Below, piece by piece: positions 34,848 through 43,609 of a DNA stretch of 64,000 nucleotides. The DNA is taken from assembly GCA_947628225.1 (NCBI GenBank), contig CANQYY010000004.1:62001-126000 (forward strand), written 5' to 3'. The stretch is from an uncultured Lachnospiraceae bacterium. GTDB lineage: Bacteria > Bacillota > Clostridia > Lachnospirales > Lachnospiraceae. A program made the position numbers and the translations under genes. Position 1 is the stretch's first letter; every line of letters begins with the position of its first letter. The notes beneath the pieces are model-generated. The model did not search any database, had not been told where the DNA came from, and worked only from the letters and a program-made list of their open reading frames with translations.

Positions 34848-37702
34848 GCTGACCTCCTGCGTTTTCTTCGATTCCAAAATACAAGGAATGCGGCGGCAAT
34901 CGCGCCGACTGCCGACATAAGCAAGCTTTCCCGGAACAAAACCGGCCGGTAAACCAAACTTACCTTATGCTTTCCCGCCGACACCTCAACTCCCGTAAAC
35001 GCCGTATTTACCCGGTATACCTTTTCTGCTTCCTTTCCATCCACATAAACACGCCAGCCGTCATGGTACGGGATGCTTAAATATAGTATGCCTCCTTTTT
35101 CCGTATCAATGCTGCCCTTTACCCGGTTGTCCCCGTATTCCTCTACCTGCAGCCGGTTCTGCTCCAGTTTTTTTGCCTGAGCGTCAAAACCGGTCTGCGG
35201 GACGGCAATGACCTCTATGCTGTCAAATGTATAGACTCCCTGCGTTTCAAAGGTGCAGCATATATCGCCGGCATGTGTTTCCTGATACCCCATATTTACC
35301 ATGTAATCCCCTATATCCCGGATTGCCTGCGCCTCTCCTTCCGCATTTAAAAGCCTCTTTTTTACCTTATCCTTCTCTACCTTGATTGATAAATCGCCAT
35401 AGGGTTTATGGAATAAAAAGCCGGCGTAAAACTTCGCTTTCGACAGGGCGTCTATCTCCCTGCTGCTTTCTGCCTGGTTTTTCTTCTCTTCCCACAATTC
35501 TCCCGGGGACATCTCCCGTTTTTTCAGGTTGCGGAATACCAGATAGATTTCGCTGTTTTTTACCGCTTCTTCCAGCGTCACGGTTACTTTGGCGTATGCC
35601 CTGCCAATCATCATTTTCCCCGGGGAAATTTTTACCCCTTCACTGCCGGTAATCTTGATTGGGACATTCTTTTTCTCCAGAAAAAGCCGGGAAACGTCTA
35701 TTTTCGGAACCGATACTCCCCCTGCTGCATCGGCGTCCTCCAGTTCGGCTCCCTGCATCAGGAGCTGCTCCCTTTCCAGGGCGGAATATTTCATAAAATC
35801 GGACTCCGGTATTATCTGATCGTATACATAACCCAGACTGGTATTATATTTTGATTTTAAAACCGATATTCCTTTTTGCTTTCCCGCCGGGGCATAGCCG
35901 TATCCCGCATACTGGGAATTTTCCTTCCCGCCTTTTCTCGTCCCCATAAAATACTTTACGCCAAGCAGGAAATCCATACGCGAGCGGTTATCGTTGGAAA
36001 ATACGCACATCCGCCGGAAATATCCGCTATTATTCCCCAATTTTTTGTTAAAATCCAACCAGCCTTTATCCAGGGTGGACAGATACTCGGAAAGCGTCGG
36101 CACTTCCCAGTAAATGGCAGCGTTGGCCGGCGTGTGGGTACAACCGCTATTGACTCCGTTATTGCCGGGGTTGTCCACCGTGTCAACACGGAAAAACTCT
36201 TTGTCCCCGATTTCCTTCGCCGCCTTTAGATTGTTTGCCTCATAAATTTCGTAACATTGTCCCTGCGTCATATAAATATTCAGGCCGGAGCCTATATTCG
36301 GATTGAGGTACAGCACAGGGATCACAATGATATTGATAAATGCCACTCCCAGCATATATCCTGGTTTTTTCCGCCTTGTTATTCTCTCGCTGGCAATAAT
36401 GGAATAAAGGAAAAAACCAAACAAAAGGTTTACCATGACAAAGGTAAGCTCCGTCACCGTCAGGAAGTTAAAAAATATCTGCGGGAGAACTGCCGTTCCG
36501 GCTAAGATGCACAGCCATATCCACAAACCCCGTTTATACTCTTTCAGGGCGAGCAGGGACGGCTTGAAGCATTCTATTGCGGCGCAGGCAAAGAAAAAGC
36601 TGAAAATATAGCACCATCGCCCGGAGGAATAGCTAAAGCCGTTCAGGACACTTTGAATTCCCGGCAGGATAACAATGGCGGCAGAAATAAAAAACATCCA
36701 TATGGATACCTTTTTCTTTTTCCGCATAAGAAACATGGCGGGTATCATCGCCACAAACAGCATATTCGCCCCCACATAGGAAGAGTTTGCATTTACATCA
36801 TAGACGCCGGCAAATGCCGGCACATACCGAAACAGCTGTTTCAGGGACGGAAGCAGCTGTATATCCAAACCGGAGCCGGTACTTGTATGCAACAGCGCAT
36901 AGAGCGCCGACAGCAAAACCGGCGCCGCCAAAAGCACGCCGCCCACAATGGCATAGGCAATATAGCACAATATTTTTTTTAAAAATTTTACCACTGTTTT
37001 TTCCCCGTCCGATAAAAAATAGCGGATAATAATATAAAGGGCTACAAAGATTGCGGACATATAGGAAAAATACAGGCTTGTGACCACCGATAAAAAGACG
37101 CCGGCGATCAGAAGAAGCGGAGATTTTTTATCTTCTATCTTATCGACGCCCAATATGAGCAGGGGGAATAATATAATCTGGGTAATAAAAAAATCATGCC
37201 GCATCCCCATCAGGACCCAGCTGCAGAAAATATAGCCCAGCGCGCCGATGATGCAGGAGAGCTGCGGTTTTTTATGATAGCGCAGAAAAGAGAGCATGGC
37301 GATACCCGCCGCATACAGCTTGGCAATAATGATCACAGAATAAGCAATATCCATGTTCTCCTTTGAAAACAGCAGAGAGATATAATTAAAGGGGTCGCAC
37401 AATACAATGGCATAATTGCCGATCGAATCGCCGCCCAGACCGGTATCCCAGCTCCAAAAGGAAAAACCGTTCCCGGCAAAAAAATCGGTAATGATAGACT
37501 TCATTTTTACCAGAAGCGGATACCACTGCAGATATCCGTCCGTTTCCCACACGAGAGTCTTGCCAAAGAGGATAAAAGGCAGGAATATTATGAAACTGAC
37601 AAGTAAAAAAACTGCTGTATAACAAACATATAGCTGCGTCTTTTTTTTGGGAGTTTTTAACGCTGTATGCCCTCTCTCATTCTGATTCGTCATTTGATTC
37701 AT
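34844..37702 (-). CDS. yfhO: YfhO-family GT-C membrane glycosyltransferase
   Basis: A 952-residue protein with about a dozen membrane segments, then a large extracellular C-terminal region (about residues 480-920) and a last membrane segment. The first outside loop WETDGYLQWYPLL carries an acidic residue typical of GT-C enzymes. The C-terminal stretch YLSIPYHDGWRVYVDGK is characteristic of YfhO. In Bacillus subtilis YfhO moves a sugar from the lipid carrier onto lipoteichoic acid. The neighbours are the GT2 (four-base overlap) and, further down, GtrA. It overlaps the upstream GT2 gene by 26 bases. Confidence 0.9.
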   Translation of the reverse strand: MNQMTNQNERGHTALKTPKKKTQLYVCYTAVFLLVSFIIFLPFILFGKTLVWETDGYLQWYPLLVKMKSIITDFFAGNGFSFWSWDTGLGGDSIGNYAIVLCDPFNYISLLFSKENMDIAYSVIIIAKLYAAGIAMLSFLRYHKKPQLSCIIGALGYIFCSWVLMGMRHDFFITQIILFPLLILGVDKIEDKKSPLLLIAGVFLSVVTSLYFSYMSAIFVALYIIIRYFLSDGEKTVVKFLKKILCYIAYAIVGGVLLAAPVLLSALYALLHTSTGSGLDIQLLPSLKQLFRYVPAFAGVYDVNANSSYVGANMLFVAMIPAMFLMRKKKKVSIWMFFISAAIVILPGIQSVLNGFSYSSGRWCYIFSFFFACAAIECFKPSLLALKEYKRGLWIWLCILAGTAVLPQIFFNFLTVTELTFVMVNLLFGFFLYSIIASERITRRKKPGYMLGVAFINIIVIPVLYLNPNIGSGLNIYMTQGQCYEIYEANNLKAAKEIGDKEFFRVDTVDNPGNNGVNSGCTHTPANAAIYWEVPTLSEYLSTLDKGWLDFNKKLGNNSGYFRRMCVFSNDNRSRMDFLLGVKYFMGTRKGGKENSQYAGYGYAPAGKQKGISVLKSKYNTSLGYVYDQIIPESDFMKYSALEREQLLMQGAELEDADAAGGVSVPKIDVSRLFLEKKNVPIKITGSEGVKISPGKMMIGRAYAKVTVTLEEAVKNSEIYLVFRNLKKREMSPGELWEEKKNQAESSREIDALSKAKFYAGFLFHKPYGDLSIKVEKDKVKKRLLNAEGEAQAIRDIGDYMVNMGYQETHAGDICCTFETQGVYTFDSIEVIAVPQTGFDAQAKKLEQNRLQVEEYGDNRVKGSIDTEKGGILYLSIPYHDGWRVYVDGKEAEKVYRVNTAFTGVEVSAGKHKVSLVYRPVLFRESLLMSAVGAIAAAFLVFWNRRKRRRSA

Positions 37703-39086
37703 TTTCCCTTCTCTTTTCTTTTATCCTTGCTGCCTCTTCTTCAAATATAACCTCATTCAGCAGGATATCGATCCCATTCGTATGGATGCCGAATACGGCC
37801 CTGTCCCATTGCTTTGGCACTTCTAAGGCAAAACCGGCATACCGGTAATTTCTCATCTTATCGCCCAGCACATAGATTTTTTTCCGGCATGGGCGCCGGA
37901 TGGCATCCACCCGTTCTTTCCCCCGGACGGCAAAGATAGAATCCTCTTCTGTCATCTGGTAGATCGGGGTATCAAATCTTCCCCGCCACATTCCCTCGGA
38001 GTCCGGACTGTCCGGACTGGCAACCAGACGCACCTTTCTCTGGGACATCCGGGTCAGCTCATATCCCCGGAATGAAAAAATACAGTCGTCTTCCGTATAG
38101 GTCCGTCTTGCCCGGACCTTCCTGCCGCTCCGGATGGACAGCATAGCCTCCAATACCGGCAGGGTAGTCGGTACCCGAATAATGACGGATACCCGGATCT
38201 TCTTTAAAATTTTCTTTATCTTCTTCCGGAATCCCGCCAGTTCTTCCTGAGATACCATCTCATTGACCGTTTCTTCGTTACCCGGAAGCATAAAAAGACG
38301 GAGATGGTACGCCACGACAAACTGAATGTAAGGGATTACTCTTAACTTCTTTTTCCGGCAATCGTTCATTAATTTCAAATACCCGTCTTCCAGAAAAGCG
38401 GCATATCGTTTTTTATCATGCCATGCCCTGTCTACCAGCGAGGATTCGTCCTGCCTTTTCCGGTACCAGTATACCGCTCCTTTTACCAGGCCGTACTTCC
38501 CCTCCTGCAATATGAGGCGGTTGATCGCCATGGCGTCCTCCCAAAATGCCATATCTTCGTCAAAGTGCAGCATTTTCAATGCTCTTTTCTGAAAAAAAAC
38601 GCCTCCGATATAGTACTGCGGGTACATATAATCTTTGGAAATATCTACTACTTCCCTTTCCCGGAAGCGCCAGTTCATTTTATTTTCGCCCTGCGCGGCT
38701 TCAAAATAATGGATTTCCGTAGAGGCGATGCAAAGGGAGGGATGCGCCCGGAAATAATCCCTTACCTTCTCTAATACGTCCGGCGCCAGCCTGTCGTCGG
38801 AATCTACAAATCCCACGACTGCCCCCGGCTCTTTGGCGCACAGGGAAAGTCCGTAATTCCTTACCCGCGATACCCCCCGGTTGTTTTCAAAATGAATGAC
38901 CCGAATCTTGTCCGGATACTGTTTCTCGTATTTTTTACAAATCGCCAGGGAACCGTCCCTGCTGGCGTCATCCAGTAATAATAGCCGGATATCGTCTTGA
39001 TAAAATATCGTCTGGCCCAAAATACTTTCAATAGCTTCTTCTAAGTATTTTTCGGTATTATACACAGGCATAATAATCCAAATCAT
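37677..39086 (-). CDS. Family 2 glycosyltransferase with C-terminal extension
   Basis: A 469-residue protein starting MIWIIMPVYNTEKYLEEAIE. The ATG at 39086 follows a GAGGAG site; the ATG at 39101 lies in front of it. GT-A motifs LDDASRDGS and GFVDSDDRL are at about 40-50 and 90-100. After about residue 300 comes a roughly 170-residue beta-rich, basic region (DDCIFSFRGYEL, SIFAVRGKERV). It resembles the accessory domain seen in teichoic acid GT2 and TarL-type proteins, so the enzyme probably works on polyol-phosphate chains. Donor unknown. Confidence 0.85.
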   Translation of the reverse strand: MIWIIMPVYNTEKYLEEAIESILGQTIFYQDDIRLLLLDDASRDGSLAICKKYEKQYPDKIRVIHFENNRGVSRVRNYGLSLCAKEPGAVVGFVDSDDRLAPDVLEKVRDYFRAHPSLCIASTEIHYFEAAQGENKMNWRFREREVVDISKDYMYPQYYIGGVFFQKRALKMLHFDEDMAFWEDAMAINRLILQEGKYGLVKGAVYWYRKRQDESSLVDRAWHDKKRYAAFLEDGYLKLMNDCRKKKLRVIPYIQFVVAYHLRLFMLPGNEETVNEMVSQEELAGFRKKIKKILKKIRVSVIIRVPTTLPVLEAMLSIRSGRKVRARRTYTEDDCIFSFRGYELTRMSQRKVRLVASPDSPDSEGMWRGRFDTPIYQMTEEDSIFAVRGKERVDAIRRPCRKKIYVLGDKMRNYRYAGFALEVPKQWDRAVFGIHTNGIDILLNEVIFEEEAARIKEKRRENESNDESE

Positions 39087-39119
39087 AGGTCCACTCCTCA
39101 TTCCTATTCAGCCCGGCAT

Positions 39120-40145
39120 TTATTTTTCCCAAATCATAATGGTCTTTCCAAATGCCTTCTGTATATCCAGTTCAAACGCTTTCTTCATATCGTCAATTGT
39201 CCTGACGGTTACCAGTGTACCAACGATGTTTGACAAATAATTGACAACCTCAGGGTTATTCCGGTAGATTTCCACCGTTTTCACAAAATCATCCCGTCCG
39301 CTGCGGCTGCTGCCAAAAATGCGCAGGCCTTTTTCCAAAACCATTCTGGTATAGATTGGAACCGGATACTCGGATACTCCTAAAATCGATATGGTGCCTT
39401 CCGGTTCAATTCTGTCAATAATCTGTTCAATCGCCTTTCCGGAGCCGGCTCCTCCCACGCATTCAAAGGCGTGGTCTATTTTCAGATCCGCCGGAATCTG
39501 CTCCACCGTGTAAATGCCGTCGGCAAAGGTAAAGTCTGACAGCTTGTCCCGGCTCATGCCAAAAATATACAGTTTGGTATCCGGAAACATCGTCTTAAAA
39601 AAGACAGCCGTAATATAGCCGAGATTACCATCTCCCCATATTCCTACCGCTCTCCTTCTCTTATGCGCTATCGCATCAAAGCGTCCAATGGCATGGACGC
39701 TCACGCTGACAATTTCAGTAAAGGCGGCCACTGTCTTATCTATCCCTTCCGGCAGGCGGACCAGCCTGTCCTGCCGGATGTTTACATATTCCTGCATAAA
39801 ACCGTCAAAGCCGCTGGCGCGGAACTTGCTGGAGCGGCGGTAATTTTCGGCGATGATCTCATCTTCCTCTACCGGCGTATTCGGTATCATAACAACGGTT
39901 TCTCCCGGGCGGAATTCGCCGGAAGGATCCCGGATTACTTCTCCGATCGCCTCATGGATCAGCGCCATCGGCAGTTTCTTCTGCAGCACTGCCGCCTCCC
40001 GCAGTCCCTGATAATATCGCTGGTCCGCATTGCAAATAGAAAGATGCGTGGGACGGACCAGTGCCTCGTTGCTGTCCAGACGGATATTTCCATATATGAT
40101 TTCAAATTTTCTTGGGGCTACCAACTGATAGATCGTATTCAGCAT
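39120..40145 (-). CDS. tarJ: Ribulose-5-phosphate reductase, TarJ-like
   Basis: A 341-residue zinc-type medium-chain dehydrogenase that reduces ribulose 5-phosphate to ribitol 5-phosphate for CDP-ribitol synthesis. TarJ-type features are the N-terminal MLNTIYQLVAPRKFE, the LSICNADQRYY stretch and a nucleotide-binding WGDGNLGYITA at about residues 170-180 (GxGxxG type). It starts six bases after the tarI stop, with its GGAGGAG ribosome site inside tarI. The tarI-tarJ pair and the TarL-like gene next to it define a ribitol-phosphate teichoic acid unit. Confidence 0.92.
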   Translation of the reverse strand: MLNTIYQLVAPRKFEIIYGNIRLDSNEALVRPTHLSICNADQRYYQGLREAAVLQKKLPMALIHEAIGEVIRDPSGEFRPGETVVMIPNTPVEEDEIIAENYRRSSKFRASGFDGFMQEYVNIRQDRLVRLPEGIDKTVAAFTEIVSVSVHAIGRFDAIAHKRRRAVGIWGDGNLGYITAVFFKTMFPDTKLYIFGMSRDKLSDFTFADGIYTVEQIPADLKIDHAFECVGGAGSGKAIEQIIDRIEPEGTISILGVSEYPVPIYTRMVLEKGLRIFGSSRSGRDDFVKTVEIYRNNPEVVNYLSNIVGTLVTVRTIDDMKKAFELDIQKAFGKTIMIWEK

Positions 40146-40150
40146 ATCCT

Positions 40151-40867
40151 CTACTCCTCCGACTGTCTGCTCCGGATCAATGACTCTGCCACGCGCAGAT
40201 CGTAAGGGTATGTTATCTTAATATTAGATACCTCCCCTTCTGCCAGGCAGACGTTTTCCCCTTTCATCACAAATATTTTTGCCGCATCGGTCAAAAACTC
40301 CTTTTCCGACTCGGATAAAGTATCATACAGGCGTTTCAGCTTTTTAATCTGAAAAGTCTGGGGCGTCTGTCCCTGATACATCCGGCTCCTTTTGGGGATA
40401 GCCGAAATATTCTGACGGTCTTCGCTCTCCACAATAGTATCGGTTGCCGGGATTACCGTATCGCAGGCGCCGTATTTTGTTGCATATTTTATATTTTCCT
40501 CTATGATCCGGTGGGTCACAAAGGGACGCACGGAATCATGGGTTATGATAAGGTCTTCCTCCGACAATTCATAGCGGCTTTCCAGCCAGCGGATGGCGTT
40601 CATAATCGTATCGTTTCTGCTGGAACCTCCTTCGCAAACTGCAACCCGGTCTGTTTCTCCGATATACCGGCACACCAGATCCTTTGTATATTCCAGCCAT
40701 TCCTTCGGACACAGCACAAGGATTTTTTCCAACTGGTAATGGATATAAAATTTTTCCAGCGTATGGATCAGAATCGGTGTGCCCGCAAGCTCCAGATACT
40801 GCTTCGGCTTTTCTTTATTTCCCATCCGGCTTCCGCTGCCGCCGGCCAATACTGCTGCAAATACCAT
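40151..40867 (-). CDS. tarI: Ribitol-5-phosphate cytidylyltransferase, TarI-like
   Basis: A 238-residue cytidylyltransferase that makes CDP-ribitol from CTP and ribitol 5-phosphate. The CTP motif LAGGSGSRMG is at residues 8-17, with the lysine-rich KPKQYLELAG next. THDSVRPFVTHRIIEENI and IKITYPYDLRVAES follow. It is paired with tarJ and lies 14 bases after the TarL-like gene. It is clearly paralogous to the protein at 30,918-31,628. Confidence 0.92.
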   Translation of the reverse strand: MVFAAVLAGGSGSRMGNKEKPKQYLELAGTPILIHTLEKFYIHYQLEKILVLCPKEWLEYTKDLVCRYIGETDRVAVCEGGSSRNDTIMNAIRWLESRYELSEEDLIITHDSVRPFVTHRIIEENIKYATKYGACDTVIPATDTIVESEDRQNISAIPKRSRMYQGQTPQTFQIKKLKRLYDTLSESEKEFLTDAAKIFVMKGENVCLAEGEVSNIKITYPYDLRVAESLIRSRQSEE

Positions 40868-40881
40868 ATCCGTTTTCCTTT

Positions 40882-43533
40882 CTAATCCTCGATCAACGCC
40901 TGATATAAACGTTCCGTCTGTTTATTATCCTTATAGAAAAAGAAATCTTTCATCCTGTCGGCATATTTTTTCTCCGGCTGACAGCCATTTTTCATAATCC
41001 GATCCAGCGCGTCCACTGCTTCTTCGGCGGTAAGCGCCAAATCGCCAAACGCATCCTCGAAGGGGATGTCGATTTCCCGGTAGTCGTTCATGCCCGCGCG
41101 GAACATTTCCTCGTCCGGCAGAAAATAGATAATCGGGCGTTCCAGATAAACAAAATCAAATACGAAGGATGAAAAATCCGTCATAAAGACTTTATACTGC
41201 GTTTCTGATATTTTGCTTTCCGCCATGGTCACACGGCTGTTCGTAATATGATACAGATGCTTATACCGCTCTAAGATCGGATGAAGCTTAAAATCCAGGT
41301 AAAAATCCTTGTCCTCCAAAATCTTTTGCAGCTTCTCACTGTTCAGGAAGCGGCTTGTTTCTTCATAAAAGGCGGAATCCAAAAATTTCCCTTCGGTTGT
41401 CACCCACTCGCTTCCCACCATTCCCACCAGATATTTCCGCCAGGAAGGCGCAAATAAAATCCGGTTTACTGATTTTTCCTTTACATCTATATAATCATAT
41501 CTCGGCATACCGCACGGAATCAGTGCATCTTCGGTAAAGCAGTAGTTGTTTATCAAATTTTCTTTCTCATAGTGAGTTGAGATAACTTCCTTGTCCACGC
41601 ACAGACGATCCAGGGAATACTTCCACGGCACATGGGCATGCAATACGCCGTGCTGAAGATAAATCAGTTCCGGCTGATTGCTTACGTCAATAAATTTCGG
41701 CAGCCGCTTATGCGGAATCGGCGCATAATTATTAGGCTCGATAAATGCCGTAATGATTTTACGGGCTTTTAAATACAGATATTTATGAAGCCAGCCGCCA
41801 AACCGTATCATATGTTTCCTGTACTTTTTCGGGAATTTCTTTTTTGCCTGACGGAACTGTTCCTCATTAATCACATAATATCTTCTTACCCCGTCTTTTT
41901 TCTCAGTATCGTGGACAAACTGATAATACCCGTTGTCCTGTTTTACTCCTTTACAGTCATGGTAAAGCCATACATTATCGTACCGCTTTATCCTGTGCAT
42001 GCATAAATTCCGGAACAGCCACATTTTCCGGTTGGATTTTTTGTAGCGGTTACGGATCACCTTACGGTTTTCTGCTAGCTTACCGGGCTTTGCCTTACTG
42101 ATAGTAAATCTCCCCGGATTGGTGATAAACTGGTATTCCTTCCCATCCTGATAGTATTCATACCGCTTGAAAGCATGGCTGAAAATTACCCGGGGCATGA
42201 AATAATAGGAGCACTCATACAGCCGTCCCGCCGCCTTAACCTGAAATTCAAAGCTGAATACTTTTTTTGTGTCAATTTCCAAATCAAACAGCCAGAAATT
42301 ATTGGTCTTTGTCTTAGCGCGGTAATAGCTCCAGGAAGACAGGCGCAGATCAATTTGTTTCGGATTCCCATAATTGCCGTTTTCAATCATGTAGAGCTCC
42401 GGTTTGTCCAGATAATTGAACAGAGCCGCCTTGATAAAAGCAAGAAATTGTATTTTATTTCCTTTTACCTTGAATTTAAGCAGGATAATCTCAATTTTCT
42501 TTGTTTCATATACCACCTGGTCGTGGTTGGTAACTACAATTTCATTCGGACCGGTTATTACCTTTATATCCGTGTCATCCTTCATGCTGATATAATACTG
42601 GCGGTGGAACCCATCGACGCTGGGATGCCGCAATATTACCTCGTCGTCTACCTTGTTCAAAAGATTTCTTATCCGGCTCTTTGCCTTTTCCAGTTCTTCT
42701 TTCTTATAATGATACGGCAGGAGAATATCGCTGCAGGTCTTCCAGCTGATGTCGTTTAAATACATCGCCTGAATATAGTATGGAACATCTTTTCCATCAT
42801 AATACGCAAAAATATCCTCCCAGAATTTCATTGTCTTCTCAAAGATATAATAAGCGTAAAAGAAGGTTCTCACAATACTCTGCGGCTGATGCACATAATA
42901 ATAGACGCCTTTGTCGCAATAACCGATTTTCATTTTTTCCCGTACCACTTCAATACAGTATTTCTGGTCTTCATGCCGGAAATTGCGGTCCGGGTCAAAT
43001 AATATATTATCCTTGCCCAGATTTTTTACACAAACGTTCACTCTTGTCTGGGAAATAAAGGCATTTTTTTCCAGTGTCAAATCATATACCCCGGAATGGG
43101 TCAGCGTTTGGAAACGGTAATGAGGAGTTCCTTCTTTTCCTGCAATTAAGGGAATTTCTTTATAAGTGACCAAATCTACCTCATCGTAGTGCTTGTCAAA
43201 GAAATCCGTCACGCTCTTTACGGTTTCCGGGGACAGGGTATCATCCGCATCAATATACATAATATACTTTCCCTTTGCCCGTTTGATACCGTAATTTCGG
43301 GTAGGAGATAAGCCTTCGTTTTCTTTGCGGTAAATGGTTATATTGGAATGCTTCGCTGCATATTTTTCCATAATTTCAATAGAATTATCCGGCGAACCGT
43401 CATCAATCAGCATGATTTCCATTTCCTCCGGAGAAATGGTCTGGTTTACCAGAGAATCCAGACATCCGGCAAGAAATTCCTCCATGTTATATATGGGAAC
43501 AATCATCGTGACTTTATACTCAAAACTGTCCAT
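40882..43533 (-). CDS. GT2 fused to CDP-polyol phosphotransferase, TarL/TagF-like
   Basis: An 883-residue two-enzyme protein. Residues about 1-320 are a GT2 domain (TMIVPIYNMEEFLAG, IDDGSPDNS, IDADDTLS). A middle beta-rich part follows. The C-terminal 380 residues are a CDP-glycerol/ribitol phosphotransferase domain with LIYLQHGVLHAH near residue 620, SWRKYLVG and TDFSSFVFDFVYLERPI. It probably polymerises ribitol phosphate and adds a sugar to it. The ATG at 43533 has a GGAGG site; the longer ORF start is not needed. It heads the tarI-tarJ run. Confidence 0.9.
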   Translation of the reverse strand: MDSFEYKVTMIVPIYNMEEFLAGCLDSLVNQTISPEEMEIMLIDDGSPDNSIEIMEKYAAKHSNITIYRKENEGLSPTRNYGIKRAKGKYIMYIDADDTLSPETVKSVTDFFDKHYDEVDLVTYKEIPLIAGKEGTPHYRFQTLTHSGVYDLTLEKNAFISQTRVNVCVKNLGKDNILFDPDRNFRHEDQKYCIEVVREKMKIGYCDKGVYYYVHQPQSIVRTFFYAYYIFEKTMKFWEDIFAYYDGKDVPYYIQAMYLNDISWKTCSDILLPYHYKKEELEKAKSRIRNLLNKVDDEVILRHPSVDGFHRQYYISMKDDTDIKVITGPNEIVVTNHDQVVYETKKIEIILLKFKVKGNKIQFLAFIKAALFNYLDKPELYMIENGNYGNPKQIDLRLSSWSYYRAKTKTNNFWLFDLEIDTKKVFSFEFQVKAAGRLYECSYYFMPRVIFSHAFKRYEYYQDGKEYQFITNPGRFTISKAKPGKLAENRKVIRNRYKKSNRKMWLFRNLCMHRIKRYDNVWLYHDCKGVKQDNGYYQFVHDTEKKDGVRRYYVINEEQFRQAKKKFPKKYRKHMIRFGGWLHKYLYLKARKIITAFIEPNNYAPIPHKRLPKFIDVSNQPELIYLQHGVLHAHVPWKYSLDRLCVDKEVISTHYEKENLINNYCFTEDALIPCGMPRYDYIDVKEKSVNRILFAPSWRKYLVGMVGSEWVTTEGKFLDSAFYEETSRFLNSEKLQKILEDKDFYLDFKLHPILERYKHLYHITNSRVTMAESKISETQYKVFMTDFSSFVFDFVYLERPIIYFLPDEEMFRAGMNDYREIDIPFEDAFGDLALTAEEAVDALDRIMKNGCQPEKKYADRMKDFFFYKDNKQTERLYQALIED

Positions 43534-43580
43534 AGTAACCTCCGTAATTACCAAAAATTACATTTTTACATACTCTTTAA

Positions 43581-43609
43581 AATATATCATACCTGATATG
43601 TTGTGTCAA
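43581..43609 (-). promoter_or_regulatory. Promoter of the tarL-tarI-tarJ run, within the 3' end of the polymerase gene
   Basis: Minus strand TTGACA, 17 bases, TATATT. The -35 lies inside the last codons of the upstream gene. It gives a leader of about 40 bases before the GGAGG site of the TarL-like gene. Confidence 0.65.
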
